This document shows, one piece after another, positions 17,063-29,200 of a stretch of 64,000 bases of DNA. Source of the DNA: Phytophthora colocasiae (lineage: Eukaryota > Oomycota > Peronosporomycetes > Peronosporales > Peronosporaceae); contig JAGKQI010000102.1 in NCBI GenBank assembly GCA_018806915.1, positions 1,302,001 through 1,366,000 of the forward strand, in the 5' to 3' direction. How positions within the stretch are numbered: position 1 is the stretch's first letter; each line of letters opens with the position of its first letter. Position numbers and translations under genes: made by a program. Below the pieces are notes generated by a model that made no database searches, had not been told where the DNA came from, and saw only the letters and a list, made by a program, of their open reading frames with translations.

Positions 17063-19406
17063 CTACGGCACCGCCGATATAGCTTGTTCAACAACTTGTT
17101 GCCCGCTACTTCTAGAGCTTTCGGCCGCAGCTGTGGGCTCCGGAGTCGCGGAAGAGAGCAGCTCCGACGGCTCCGAGGCTTTTGTCGCAGCGGCTCTATT
17201 GGCCTCGTCTGCTGAGGCGCGGCGCCGAAGAAGCAGCAGCTTCACAGGCGGGTTAGTTGCTGCCAGGTCCTTCTTCTTGGGCGATTTCTTGTCAGACACA
17301 GCAGCTGAAGCAGTTGTGGGCTTGGACGAGCCTCGTCGGACACCCACTGACGTCTGGCCAAATAAATTTAGATACATGATTTCAGGAATAGCGATTTTGC
17401 TGGACGTACAGGTGAGACCAACGGCACAATTTGGCCTTTTGATGGCGATGCCGGAGTCTGTTCGGCAGCAGTAGCATTGCGCGCTCTATAATCGCAAAAA
17501 AGAAAACAGCAAAGCCACAATTCCTCTGCTCGTTGGTCAGTCCGTACAAGAACTAGTAGTAGATGAGAAGCCAATACCACTTCGAAACGTACTTTTCAAC
17601 AGCCTTCTCGACCTTCAGGGCTTGAGCTTCGCGCTTCTTCTTCTCTTGCTGCAAAGAGTTCAGACAAACACATATCCAGTCAGAAAAATACGAGGTCGTC
17701 AATGCTGGGCGTTTCAAGTCAAGCTCCACCATCTCCACCATCTCCTCGAAGCTCGAACTGGTGCCATACACCTCAGGTCCGAAGAGAGCTTCTAACGCTA
17801 ACAACGCTCCTCGCCGGTGGTAGACAGTCACACCGTCAACACGCGTCTCCGTTCCCATTTCATCCACAGCTGAGCGCAGACTGAAACCCAGACCGAGACC
17901 CAACACACTGGGGCTCTTCCCCTTGAATGGTCCAAGTAACTGTAGTCGTGCCTTATTATCGAGCTTGACGACGCCGTTGACTTGGTGAAACGTGAGTGGG
18001 TTCCCTGCTTCATCGAAACCTGAAAGCAGATTCGTCTTGTACCCGGCACCCCACACAATTGCCCCCGCAGACGAGTACGCTTTGTCAACCAGCGTCTGTG
18101 AGCCCTGTTGATTCACTTGGAAAAGCCTCACGCGTACTTCCCGTCCGGATGATACGCTCTTGTACAACCTTTTAGCGTCCTCGCGTAGTCCAGTAAACGT
18201 ATTCACACACCCAGATCGATCAACTCGAGTAGCATCAGCACCGTCAGCTTCAGCTTCTTTCTTGGAGCCATAGTAGCACCGAATGGGCGAGCGATGCAGA
18301 ATCATGATCTCTTTGGGGTTGAAAAACGATGTTTTTGGAGACGCAGGTTCGCCACTTGTGCTCGTTAATGTCGTACGCTTGATCTTGACACTAGTAGTAG
18401 ATGGAGCCATCCCACATTTCGTAACACTGAGAGGTGGAACTGGCACGGTGGCTGTCACTGGAGCTGCAATGCTGGCAAGGTGTGGCGCAACTAACGTTGT
18501 CTCGCTCTCTTCTTTGCTTTTCTTGGTTTCAGATACAGCTTTCTTCTTTGGGCTGATCGAACTGGGAGAAGCTTTCTTGACCGTAACAGCTTTAGGGTCC
18601 GCGAGCTTATTGAGAAGAAGCCACGCCACGGAGAAGGAACTGTGCGATCCACCTACGATACACACTTTCCGTTCGCCCACAGGTTGTGCGAGCAGATGCT
18701 GTTTCAACTTTGCAAATCCATCCTCCCGTAAACAGGAATCCGCCGCAAACAACTTGGAGTGATATGCGGGGTTGTCCAGAGATGGTAGCTCTTGGGTGCC
18801 TCCCATGGCCAGTATAAGATGCTCGGTATGAAGTACTACGGTATTACCACCACTATTACCTTCTACACGAATGAGCCCATTCTCCAACGCTTCATACTTG
18901 GTAGCTGTCGTATTGAGTAGAATTTTGCTCGTTTCAGGAGCCTTGTCAGCAATCTCGTCGATCAAACATGCTCCAACTTGACGTAGGAAACGACCGATTT
19001 CAGTGAGATTCCCAGGCGCTGCACCAATCTCTTCCATACGTTTAGCACTTTCGTGAGCTCGCACCTTCTCCAAAAATGTATCCTTGATACTCTCGGGTGG
19101 TTCTAGATCCGGTTTCTCATCGAGAACACTAGCCAGTAAACCGCAAGCAAACGTGTTCGAGTTGATGATGTACTCGCCTAAGTTGCCACCGCCAAAGCTG
19201 CTGATGTCACCAGCGTGAAGAACTGCGACACCCATCTGCTTGAAGTCAAGTTGAGTGCTCAACTCATTGTCTTTTGCAGTACCAAACTTTTCAGGGTTAA
19301 GCAGTCGAGGGAGTAAACCTGCTCGCGCTGCTCGTACGAACACGCCAATTCCCCCTGGGCCGCCACCCACGACAACAGCCTTGTAAACCTCTTCAGCAGT
19401 GGTCAT
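17063..19406 (-). CDS. FAD-dependent oxidoreductase with Lys-rich insert and basic C-terminal tail
   Basis: Exons (minus) 19406-17593, 17485-17410, 17353-17063; splice phases agree, 726 aa. Start chosen at ATG 19406, directly before the Rossmann motif VYKAVVVGGGPGGIG; the frame is open further upstream without a better start. The body resembles flavin N-hydroxylase-like or lysine/ornithine monooxygenase-like proteins: LILAMGG, a second Rossmann motif KVCIVGGSHSSFSVAWLLL, GAIVWGAGYKTNL. An insert of ~90 residues (SPKKKAVSETKKSKEE...) follows the second Rossmann motif. The tail (VSDKKSPKKKDLAATN...) is low complexity. The substrate cannot be told. A possible 43-nt intron near 17660-17700 was not used since it breaks the frame. 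Exons 2-3 are less certain than exon 1. Confidence 0.75.
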
Positions 19407-19586
19407 GTTCGTGATCAAATTAGTTGCTGATGTGCTGTCCAATTGGCAGGTGTGCCCCAGATCTACCCTATTGTCATAGACGCCAACGTCTTCGCATATA
19501 CATAGGAATCTATAAAAGTGGCTTGGTAAGATCGAAATTCCACAAGAGCACACTACTGGTATTTACCTTCTGGGCAAATATAGAGT

Positions 19587-21192
19587 TCACCTCGTCTTCC
19601 GTGTCTTGGATGGGGGATGTGGTGGTCGTAAAGGCGTAGAATAGCTTGCTCGCAACTGCGGGTCGGAGCCCAATGGGGTGCGTAAAACCGATCGGGCACT
19701 GGTTACGCGAGCACGAACATTACGCGATATGGGCGATTTTGTTTTGGATCTCTTCCGTATGGGTGTCTTGATTCCTGGCAACCGTGAATTTGGACTTCTA
19801 AACCGCTAAATGTCAAATAATCATAAAACTAAAGAGTTAGATGCAGGAGCACTCAATACAGAAAGAAAAAGCTTACAGCTTCCGATTCGAGCCGACTGGC
19901 GAGCTTCTCTCGACGCGGTGTATCCTGGACTTCAAAGCTGGGTGTTCTCAGAGCATGTTCTGCAAAACCAATACAAACACCAGCATTAACAGTGCATGGG
20001 AACCCGAGCTTTTAGATCGTGGTCTGGTATTGCACAAAGCGAACCTAAATTCGTTGGTGTTGCTTCAATATCCCCCCATGTCATCAGTGGACTAGCGTCC
20101 ACACCTGGAGCAATAAGCGGTGTCATCGGAACCAAAGAGTAGTCTTTTTGTGAAGATGACGAGACACCACCACTTTCAGATCCAATAAGCTACCAGAAAT
20201 ATGTTAAACAAGATGCATGCGAAGAGGAATAATGACGACTTACTTGGGTATCTGAAGAGAACCTCGAGTTCGCGTAGATAGTCGTTTTTCTAGACCTTGG
20301 TGGCAGTCCTGCGCGAGCCTTGGATTCACTTTTGAGTAATAATTGGTCTTTAGAACCAGCATTCACCTATTGGAGTAGTTCAATTGTAAGTAAAATGGCA
20401 AGCTGTTGAGAATACTAACTCGAAGAAACTATCCATGCAATACCAACCTGACAAATATCCCGTGTTGCTTCTAGCTCAGGAGGAAACAATAACGGGTTTC
20501 TTGCTCGATATTTCCACGTCTCAGGAGCATTTGGTCTGTCATCCTTAGGACCTACAGCATCGTCATCAGTTATAGGTTCACAACTTCCCAAAAAACTTAA
20601 TGTCAAACCTTTTGGTGCACAGACTTCATCAGCGATCTGACGCTGGTCTTTCGAGATCCACTCTCCATTCGTCAACAAATGCAGCTTCGGATCGCCCCTC
20701 TCCTTGTCGTCGTCGAACGCCCAATGATATCGTCGTTGATGGTCTTTTACCGCCTTTTCCTGAAGCTCAATGAATGCTTCATTGTCTTCGGAAGTGTGGG
20801 TGGCCACAAAGCGATTCAGTGTCATAGAAGCCTTGGTATCATCTCGGGTATTTTCTTCCTGTCGGCTGCCATCCCCGTCCTCCAACTGCTCAAGCGTAGG
20901 TGTAGGTTGGTCCCATCCTGTACCACTCGTATTACTCCACACTGATGCGTTTCCTCTAGATATTGTAGCAGCTCGTAGTGTTGTGTCTGTCCATGGTAAA
21001 GCATCTTCTTCGTTTCGTAGCCGCTTTTGTAAAAAAAAACTCAATTTAAGATGATCAAACAAGTGTAATTATAAGCAGACGCACCTCGGTCTGCTCCTTG
21101 AGCTTTTGTATGTCCGGGAAGAAGTCTCGCTCGATGATCTGGCCTAACGTCTCCACGTAGTCCTCCTCTTCGAGCACCACCTTCTTGCTCAT
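19587..21192 (-). CDS. ESS2: ESS2/DGCR14 splicing-associated nuclear protein
   Basis: Six exons (minus): 21192-21085, 21023-20448, 20366-20244, 20189-20045, 19959-19877, 19805-19587; 417 aa, every intron GT-AG with matching phase. Family motifs appear in order across the exons: VVLEEEDYVETLGQIIERDFFPDI, LNRFVATHTSEDNEAF, PETWKYRARNPLLFPPE, LIAPGVDASPLMTWGDIEATP, TPRREKLASRLESEA, and an Arg/Lys-rich tail with LRASYSTPL. ESS2 (Bis1 in fission yeast, DGCR14 in humans) is a nuclear protein found with the catalytic spliceosome (C complex). Length is near the human 476 aa. The six-exon structure is typical of the window's introns (54-81 nt). Confidence 0.92.
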
Positions 21193-21347
21193 ATTTGTCC
21201 AGCTGCAATCGTCAGATGCATTAAAGAAAGCACTTTGTATTATACTTTCTTCAGTAGAATGGCCCGGCTATGTGGATGCGAGATGGGCATCCTTCTCGTC
21301 CCTAAGCATCTTTCTCGTCCAACCGTTTCGTAGTTTTCCGAAACCAG

Positions 21348-21456
21348 CCTGCAAGTGCGATTTAGACGACGAGACTTGCTAGACTTCTACAAAACGTGTT
21401 AGCGAATGCACCATGTTGCTTTCGTTGTGGAAGACGCACATGTAGCGCTCGCACTA
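21348..21456. repeat. dispersed ~109-bp repeat, copy A
   Basis: The stretch from cctgcaagtgcga to gtagcgctcgcacta is ~85 % identical by eye to the sequence into which the Copia element inserted (31528-31536 joined to 36749-36846). No coding potential seen. The surrounding 21193-21632 holds no gene; it is the space between the ESS2 start and the TAF1C-like stop and is A/T-rich near 21530-21610. Confidence 0.7.
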
Positions 21457-21632
21457 GATGTACGCTAAGTAGATAGTTGCCCCTTCTATGTCACTCCCGA
21501 TAAATCGGAGTCGCTATATATGGGTGTTCAAAATAAATGGGGTGTTCAAAAATATATGATGTACTCCACTTCAAAATATTATATATAGCCTTACGTTTTT
21601 AAATATTTAAAAAAATTCACTGTCTGAGGATT

Positions 21633-24502
21633 CTATTCGGAATCGTACATGTCATCGTACACAGCCTGAGCTGCAGTAATGATATCAGCAAGATCTTGAG
21701 GAATTTCCTGCGTCACTGCGGATGTTGGGGCAGTGTCGTCCAAGAGAATCTCAGGCAAAGTGCTCGACACAACAACTGCGTGCGGAAGCACGCAGGTCAG
21801 CGAATCACAAGGTAGCTCTGAATCTGGACCACACGAACACACAGCTAGACGAGGATCATCTTTCTTGAAGTGGACGTCGTCGGCTCCAGGAAGTGAGGGG
21901 TTACGAACACGAAGTGTGTCTGCTGGAAGGCCGTGATGCACTGTTCGAATCCGGAATTCCTGGCTCGTGCGAAGAAGCAACAGCAAATCAGACGATGACA
22001 GGTCAAGGTTCAGCTCCTCGAGCACATAACGGTGCAGCCGAAAGAGAGAAGCTGACGGGTCGCAGATGTCCAGGAGCTTATTGATGAGCTCATTCTCGTC
22101 GAAGTTTTGTGAACGAGCTGCAGGAGCTTCAGTCTTGTCGGCTTCGTCGATTTCATTTTCGTCGACCTTGTCCAATTGGTGGAGCCTTCGGATGACCTCC
22201 AAATTTGCCTTGGTGTCGTTTAGACCCATCCCACCCCGTAGCTTCGGGATTGCAGCATCGTCTCCTTTCCTGTCACCATCGTAACCAGCAGGGATCTGCT
22301 GGAATCTGCGGATGATCTTTGCGTCACCATTGATACTTTTAACGTCCATCTTGGTCTGGGTTTTCCTGGGAGCCACTACGTGCCTTGGTTCTCCCTCGTG
22401 GATCTCTTCCTTGATAATCCCCTCTTTGCCTTTCGGTAAGCGAGGGAACTGTTGACGAAGGAGCTTGACTGGAAGTGTATGGAACATTTGCAGGGACTCA
22501 GTGTCGTGTTCCTGAAGAATAGCATCCACAGCTATCGGGAGTGATCTTGATCGCTCATTCCAAGTATCATCCTGTGTTGTTACGCCGCTAGGTAGGCTGT
22601 GTAGTCAAAGTGTTAAGAGATATTACAATAAAATATAGAAAATGAGATATACGTACTCTGGCTGGACAGCGGTGCGGTACGACTTTGTCTGAGAGCAGGA
22701 AAACGACACCCGATGCGAAAACAGATCCCCTAAACTGTTGAGCTGAAAAATACTCGCAGAATCGGAGCTACCATCGCGCAGTGCACAAATGCCCGTTAAG
22801 CGTGTATATTCTCCGCCATCTTCCATGCGCAAGTCCAATGTTGAATCAGAGGCAACAAGCTGCTCGGTACTTGATTGAGGGACTTCTGAATACTCATCGT
22901 CTTCCGCACTGTAACGTAGTGACGTCAGTGACATCACTTTACCACGTTTTCGTTTCCGGTTTCGTTCGAATGGAAAGAGTGTCGTTACTTTGGATCTTCT
23001 CGCACTCGATACGATGTAACCTTTGTAAGTAAAAAAGCAAAACGTAAGTTGGGTTCATCATGTTTGGAGCAGCACTTCCATACCTCTGGATTCGTTGCAA
23101 TTTCTTGACAAACCCACTTCGTCAATTACTCCAAACGAAAAATCACGCTCGCCATTGTAACCGGGAGGCTGTCTCCATGATATGAGAGGTTGTCTTGCCA
23201 TTCGACTATCTACAACTTCAATGGAGACGCCCGTGCCAACCACAAACTGGAAGGGATTACTGAAATGTTGGACATGATCACAAGCTCATGTCAGTACGTA
23301 AATGATCCACAGAATAACGGCTCAGCCCGTACCTTGCTCTTCGCTTCAAGTCATAAATCGTAACAAAGCCACCTGCACCCGATACGTCATACAACATGCT
23401 CGTGTGCTCCACTGGTTGTCGAAGATCTAGAGTAGATACCGATACTCGATTGGTTGCCCAAAGTACACACGGATGACTGTAAACAAGCAGCACAAGTCAG
23501 CAATTCGGCAACAAAGTGATAGCCTGACGAAATTAACCTGGCGTATTCACAGCGGAGAAAGCGATCTTGCATGTGGAAATCTTTGGCGACTATTTGAATA
23601 CCTCCCTCAGGGTCCCAGCATCGAACTGTACCATCAACCGTAATCAAAGCCAGGTCTGCCTCTGCATGTGGACTTCCGGCTATATGGTTGATTAATCCAG
23701 GAAACGAGATTTTTGCCTTAGCCTGCATTTTATGCACATTTTCAGGTGCAAGGCGCGCTGGAGCCGCGATAACAGTGCATTGGGTGTTACCACGTGTTGC
23801 TGCGTATATTTTCGACGAACTTGACGAGTGATACGCGTCCTTGCTTCCCATCACTGTAAACTGATGGATACGAGTGCCTGTTTCAATGACAGTGCTTGAG
23901 CTTGGTGGGTCGTCACCCGATTCTCCTTTACTATACCATGCGCAAGCTTGCTGCAGAACATGCCCGGTAGGATAGAACACTACGTGGCCATCTTCTCCAC
24001 AGTCTACCCCAGCAATCGCATTCCCCTGCCACTTCGATAAATTACTACAATCCTCCTGCGGACTATATCCATATATCATACAGAAGTATTAGTAAATTAT
24101 TTCCTTCCCAATGCACTAGACAATTGCGACGTACGGGCATTCATTCTCTAGGTAGTCCATCATCAGGTCATGGGGGACATAGTGCCGGTAGTTGGTTCGG
24201 TAATACGTGGCTTGTGCTTTCCAGTCATCTTCTTTAGCAGAAATCGTTCGTGCTGGTTTTAGAATCAGCTTCTTTTGATGGTAAGGCCGTAGAAATGTGT
24301 AGCCCAGAGCATTCCGCACGTGCAAACGCATGACACCGCTAGCGTCCACTGCACTGCCGTTCCTGACGAAGCGTCGGCGCGAATCATTGACAAGATCAGG
24401 CTGCAGAGGTACGTGGTCCGGATCAGTTCCTGCTAGCGACACGCCCAGTCCATTGGCAGCCAGCGCCGGCACTGTGTAGGGATACACAGCGGTCGCCTCC
24501 AT
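21633..24502 (-). CDS. TAF1C/Rrn6-like RNA polymerase I initiation factor subunit
   Basis: Six exons (minus): 24502-24135, 24062-23538, 23476-23333, 23259-23084, 23020-22657, 22596-21633; phases agree at all junctions, 846 aa (human TAF1C is 869). WD-like beta-propeller motifs (GVDCGEDGHVVFYPTG, ALITVDGTVRCWDPEGG) are followed by SHPCVLWATNRVSVSTLDLRQP, which resembles the HP...lDLR signature of TAF1C/Rrn6. The C-terminal half is helical with two related short repeats (AKIIRRFQQI, LEVIRRLHQLD). A basic tract (FERNRKRKRGK) could be a nuclear signal. The TAF1C assignment rests on this motif, length and domain order and is moderate; a generic WD protein is the alternative. TAF1C is part of SL1, which recruits Pol I to rDNA. 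Confidence 0.65.
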
Positions 24503-24769
24503 GTCAATTACTGCTGGTGTCCAATCCGTTGAAAAATAGACGACTATGATTGGCGAAAAATTAGAATCACGAAAGGTCACGAAAAGAAGCCATCTTTAGG
24601 TACCCTGCGTCCGTTGCATGCCTTATGAGTCTACCTAGAGTCTGGGGGTTTCCTGGGTTCTTTTTCCTGTTTCACCACTGCATGGAGCATTGTGGTAACG
24701 ACCTCATTCCCCCATTTGCGTGGCCGCCATCAAGCAAGACGACACCACCATAGAACTGCTTTCCAAGAT

Positions 24770-26164
24770 ATGCGGATCCCTGCCATTCTCGCAACATTTG
24801 CCTCACTAGCGTTACTCCAGTCGAGTAGCACTGCTAATGCAGCAGTGACTACTGACTCCGAGCTTGTGATGCTTATTTCTCTGTCGCGTCATGGTAGTCG
24901 CGCTCCAAACCCGACAGTCAAAGCACACTGTCCGAACAACCTTCCCAATGTCGAGTCTTACTCTGTTCCACTTGAACAGCTCACAGAGCGGGGAATGGAG
25001 CAGATGGAAAAAGTTGGAGATCATATACGCCAGGTATATGTGAACGAGAAAGGTTTCCTGTCCCCGACGTTCAATGGCCCTGAAGACGATCCGCACTTCG
25101 AGGGATACTTTCGAGCTGACGCTGCCAATAGATGCGGCCAAAGTGCCGTATCCATGGGCTACGGACTGTATCCGGAAGGCACAGGTCCTGACGGTTATCC
25201 TCGTCAACCGATCCCGATCTATATGCAATTATTCGAGAATGAGCACGATTTTACTGCCAATGGACCCTGCTGGCCAGTCATGTCCGGGAACAACAAAGTG
25301 TATACGAAAGGAAAGGCTGCAATTGCAATCGAGAAGCACAAAAAGACCCTCGAAGCATTATCCAATATCTGTGGGAAGGAGTTCTACACTGGTAACGACC
25401 CCGTCACTGCCATCAAGGATGTGAACGACATGTTCCTGTTCGATCAAGACGAGGGTCTTGACCCGACTCCAGGTCTAACGCCCGAACTTGTGGAGGACGT
25501 TTCGGAACTCGCCTTCCAGCACTTGATCGAACGTCTCTATTCAACCCCTACTCAGATCACGGTCGCTATTGGAGGATTCCCACAGCTCCTGGTTCGGAAT
25601 TTGCGCGAGGGTGCTTCTCCTAACCGGAACCCGGAGAGTCCGAAGTACTTGTCGTATCACGGCCACCGTGAGCTGATGCACGGTTTGGGTTTCATGATGG
25701 GTATGAAGTTCAACTTTGAGGGTTTACCTCAATACAATGGCTCAACACCTTTGCACCCGGCTTCAACGCTGTTCTTCGAACTGCACCGTACGGGTGAGAA
25801 CTACTTCGTGCAGCTCTTTGTGTGGTCCCCATTCAGTCCCCGTACGCCCATCAAGCTCGACACGTGCGATACCAACTGCCCTCTGAACGATTTCACAGCG
25901 ATCATTGAGAACCACATCCAGGCTACCGGTCCGTGGCAGGACATCTGCGACTACCACCCCGTGAACGCACCCGTCAAGGCGGTCAAGTCCATGAACGTGG
26001 TCGTGAATGATGCGACAATCGTCGAACCAAATGCAAAAGTGCAAACTGAGAATGTGAGCGTGTTGTGGTCACTTCTGACTGCCGGAGGACTGGTTGCCCT
26101 TGGTGCAGTCGGTGCCACAACGTACCAACGCTACATGAACCGTCGAGATTATCAGGCTTTGTGA
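24770..26164 (+). CDS. secreted or membrane-anchored histidine acid phosphatase
   Basis: Single exon, 464 aa. The start at 24770 is chosen because it opens a signal peptide (MRIPAILATFASLALLQSSSTANA); the frame is open further upstream. LISLSRHGSRAPNP carries the catalytic RHGxRxP motif of branch-2 histidine phosphatases, followed by QLTERGMEQM. The usual late HD or HAE proton-donor motif appears here as HGHRELMHGLG, so the Asp position is changed. A C-terminal helix (SLLTAGGLVALGAVGATTYQ) followed by a short basic tail should anchor it, with the enzyme outside the cell or in the secretory lumen. The substrate (phosphate esters, possibly phytate) cannot be told. Divergent from the TAF1C-like gene, ~270 bp between starts. 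Confidence 0.85.
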   Translation: MRIPAILATFASLALLQSSSTANAAVTTDSELVMLISLSRHGSRAPNPTVKAHCPNNLPNVESYSVPLEQLTERGMEQMEKVGDHIRQVYVNEKGFLSPTFNGPEDDPHFEGYFRADAANRCGQSAVSMGYGLYPEGTGPDGYPRQPIPIYMQLFENEHDFTANGPCWPVMSGNNKVYTKGKAAIAIEKHKKTLEALSNICGKEFYTGNDPVTAIKDVNDMFLFDQDEGLDPTPGLTPELVEDVSELAFQHLIERLYSTPTQITVAIGGFPQLLVRNLREGASPNRNPESPKYLSYHGHRELMHGLGFMMGMKFNFEGLPQYNGSTPLHPASTLFFELHRTGENYFVQLFVWSPFSPRTPIKLDTCDTNCPLNDFTAIIENHIQATGPWQDICDYHPVNAPVKAVKSMNVVVNDATIVEPNAKVQTENVSVLWSLLTAGGLVALGAVGATTYQRYMNRRDYQAL

Positions 26165-26260
26165 AAGATACTTTCATAACTCAAATCTAATTGGTTAAAA
26201 TACCCAATTACCCCTTCTCATTGGTTTAAAATAGATTGTCTCACAAGTCGCCTATCAAAG

Positions 26261-26268
26261 CTCAATTT
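26261..26268 (+). promoter_or_regulatory. initiator-like motif CTCAATTT
   Basis: Fits YTCANTYY, 32 bases before the formin ATG at 26300. Matched by eye only. Confidence 0.35.
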
Positions 26269-26299
26269 CTTTCGCGTCAGTGAGAAGGACCTCTTCGGA

Positions 26300-29200
26300 A
26301 TGCGTCCGACAGCCGTCTCCTTCCTACTGCAGGCGGCTCCATGGATCCCATTGGACGTACGACGAGGAAGTATAGCGGATATTTCAATACCCGTTTCCTC
26401 ACGTGCAGTGCAGAAAGATGGCGACCCGCAGGAGTGTTTACTCTGGCAATTTCAGCTTGATCAGTATGATGTTGGCTTCCAGTTGCTGGAGAATGGGGCA
26501 GTGGTGCAAGATCTGGGTCGGTTTAACGCTTCTGAGGATGGTGACATTAATCCCGATGCAAACGCGATGACGCCAGCTCATGTGTTGGAAATTGATACTC
26601 AGGAACCAACGATGGAGGGCAGATTCGACGGTCTCAAACCTGAAAGCGTATACACGTTGCGATGGGATAATTTGTACTCGTTGGTGCGACACAAATACGT
26701 ACAATATCGGTTCTTGGTGGCGTCTAACCGCGTGGTTGCAGCGGCAGAATTAGCGGTGCAAGAGTCTCAGACACGTTCGCAGAGGAGAGCAAGGAGGGCG
26801 ACTGCCGGATTGCCACTTCCTCATTTGTCAAAGGCATTGACGAAAGAGCGTGCAATGACTAACGAAGAAAGAATTATGTTGAAAGAAAAGTTGACGGCAA
26901 ATTTTGAACAGGCAGTCACGGATATCGTGTCAATTTTCATGGCAAAACCGGACAACCCGCTGCATGAAGGCGCTGTTCGGCCCTTCATACTGGCACTGGA
27001 AGATATCCTGTGCAATGGAATTAAGGTAAGGAGGCTATGCATGAATTTTCAAATACCCCATGCCAGAGAACTCATATTATTGACCGTGTAGAAAGATTAT
27101 CTGGATGTGTGGCCAGAAGCACCGTACTACGAGTTTTTAGTGGATACACAACAGGTGCTGCGCGATGATAATGGTATTGTAGCAGAAGTCGAAGCAGGGG
27201 AACCTCCGCTAAATTTACAGCATTTGGGATGGAATAAGTCACGATCATTTATTTTTCTAGCGTTGAACAAGGGAATTCTCCAACGTGCTTTCGAGGTATG
27301 GATTGAGGGATTTAAGAACATTTAAATTGCGGGACTAACTTGTACTGTGGTGATAGAATTTAACTAAACGAAGAGTGCTAGTGGAGAAGTATTACGAGCC
27401 TAGTGCTCTGTTGTACAAGTATGAAGACGCCAGGAAAGTGTCAGAAATTCTGAGCGCTTTAAATGGCGTCACCTTTTTATTTTCCGCATACCCTCCAGAT
27501 GAATGTGACGAAGATGATAAGCCTCCGTTTCCGCGGAATCTCAAGCAGTGTGCTCCAGAGGCCCCCCTCCTCGGGAACGAAATATCAATTCTAAATGGCA
27601 TGGAAGGTGATAGCAGTGTGGTGAAACTCATTGAAGGAGACCCAGACGAAATCAAGCACCTCAATAATTGTACTGTGCCTCGGTACAATCTTTATGGTGA
27701 ACCTTTTCAAGACATCATAATCGGGTGCGTTTGTAAACAGACCTATTGATATTCGTATGGGTATAAGCTAACGGCTTCTCCAATTCAGGCGTTCGTCAAG
27801 TGAATTACTTTCGCTCTCCATGACAGAGAATTCCCCAATTATATTAGCACAACTTCGGATTCAAACGCAAGACGTTATGTTCTCTATTGCTACAGCTGAC
27901 GGGCAAGACTTGACGAAACCAGTGTGTCTATCAGCATCGGATGAGTGGGTGGAATTGATCGTACGCTTTAAAGTCAACCCAGACGGCGAACTGGTTGTTA
28001 AGTTGGACAACGCGTATTCCATGGTTCGATCCAAGCAAGTGCGTTTACGTTATAAGACTGTTAGTATGTCTGCATATGTGGCATCCTGGGAAGGATGCTT
28101 GGAAATGGCACGATCTATTTCGTGGAATCACGCGTCACATTATGGGAGCGAGCGCTGTGCTGAATACATGGCATCGCTGCATCAAAGAGAAGAAACCGAA
28201 TTAATTCTTCATCGTCAGCAAAGCGGTGCGACAGAGGGTGACCAAGACAAAGATGAGGGAGTCGGATTTCGATCTTCGCTGCTGGCCAAGCCTGTTTCGT
28301 ATATTGTTGGAGGCCTTCTATCTAGTGACGGTAACGTTGAAGCTTGCGATCAATGCCTGACTCCATTTTCATTTTTCAGCCGGCAGAACGAATGTCCCTG
28401 CTGTAAGAAAATCGTATGTGTTCCATGTTCTCGTCATTGGGTTCAAGTCAACGGAAAAGGCCCGCAGCTGAAGGTTTGTGACGGTTGTTTCATCAAAGAA
28501 AAAGAGAAAGAGGTGAGATGAAAAAGACAATGGTATGCCAACGTCGAAGCTCTAACACTTTTGATACAGCGGAAACGAAATTCTAGCACACAGAAGGGAA
28601 AAGGCTCGGATGAAGGTGGTGAACGTCCGGAATATACTTTGCTTCGAAAAGACTCGGCTATGAACAAATATTTCAAGATGCTTAGCGTCGGTGTTCCATC
28701 TAGCGGTGTGGTCCAGAAAATGACTCAAGACGAGATGCCTCAAGATAAAATTGCTGTTTTTTCTGCCGGTCCTAGTGGAAGCAACGCTATAAACACAGCC
28801 AGAGCGACAAGGTATTTGGTACTGTGTAAATGGCATTTACAAGCTATTTTATGGAAGATTGATCTTGGTTTGCATGATACAGAGAACGATCAGGAAGTCG
28901 TGGTTTAAATCGACGGGATAGCACATTCCGAAAGGTATATTGGACTAACTTGGAGGAAAAGAAAGCCAACGAAACGATTTGGGCACGAGTGACGACACGG
29001 CGCAAGACTGCTCCAATTACACTTTCCCCGCAAGATTTTCAGGATCTGGAATATCTTTTCGGAAACCGAACCGCATCATCACCTGCGCAATCCAAGACAG
29101 TTAAAAAGACCAAGTTTTCGGCGCTTGACTCACGGAGATCGAACAATATTTCGATTGGCCTCAGCCAATTTAAGACTGCTGGGGGGGCAGAAGCCATATT

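Noticed and set aside
17650..17710. 43-nt GT-AG intron inside the FAD oxidoreductase
   Set aside because: Removing it shifts the frame and ends the protein after about 12 codons, whereas reading through leads to two further exons that splice in phase.
18283..18762. 159-codon plus-strand frame
   Set aside because: Antisense to the FAD oxidoreductase; no recognisable features.
28800..28910. Formin exon 5 read straight through to the stop at 28908
   Set aside because: A GT-AG intron 28812-28882 keeps the frame into the FH2 domain, which otherwise lacks its start.
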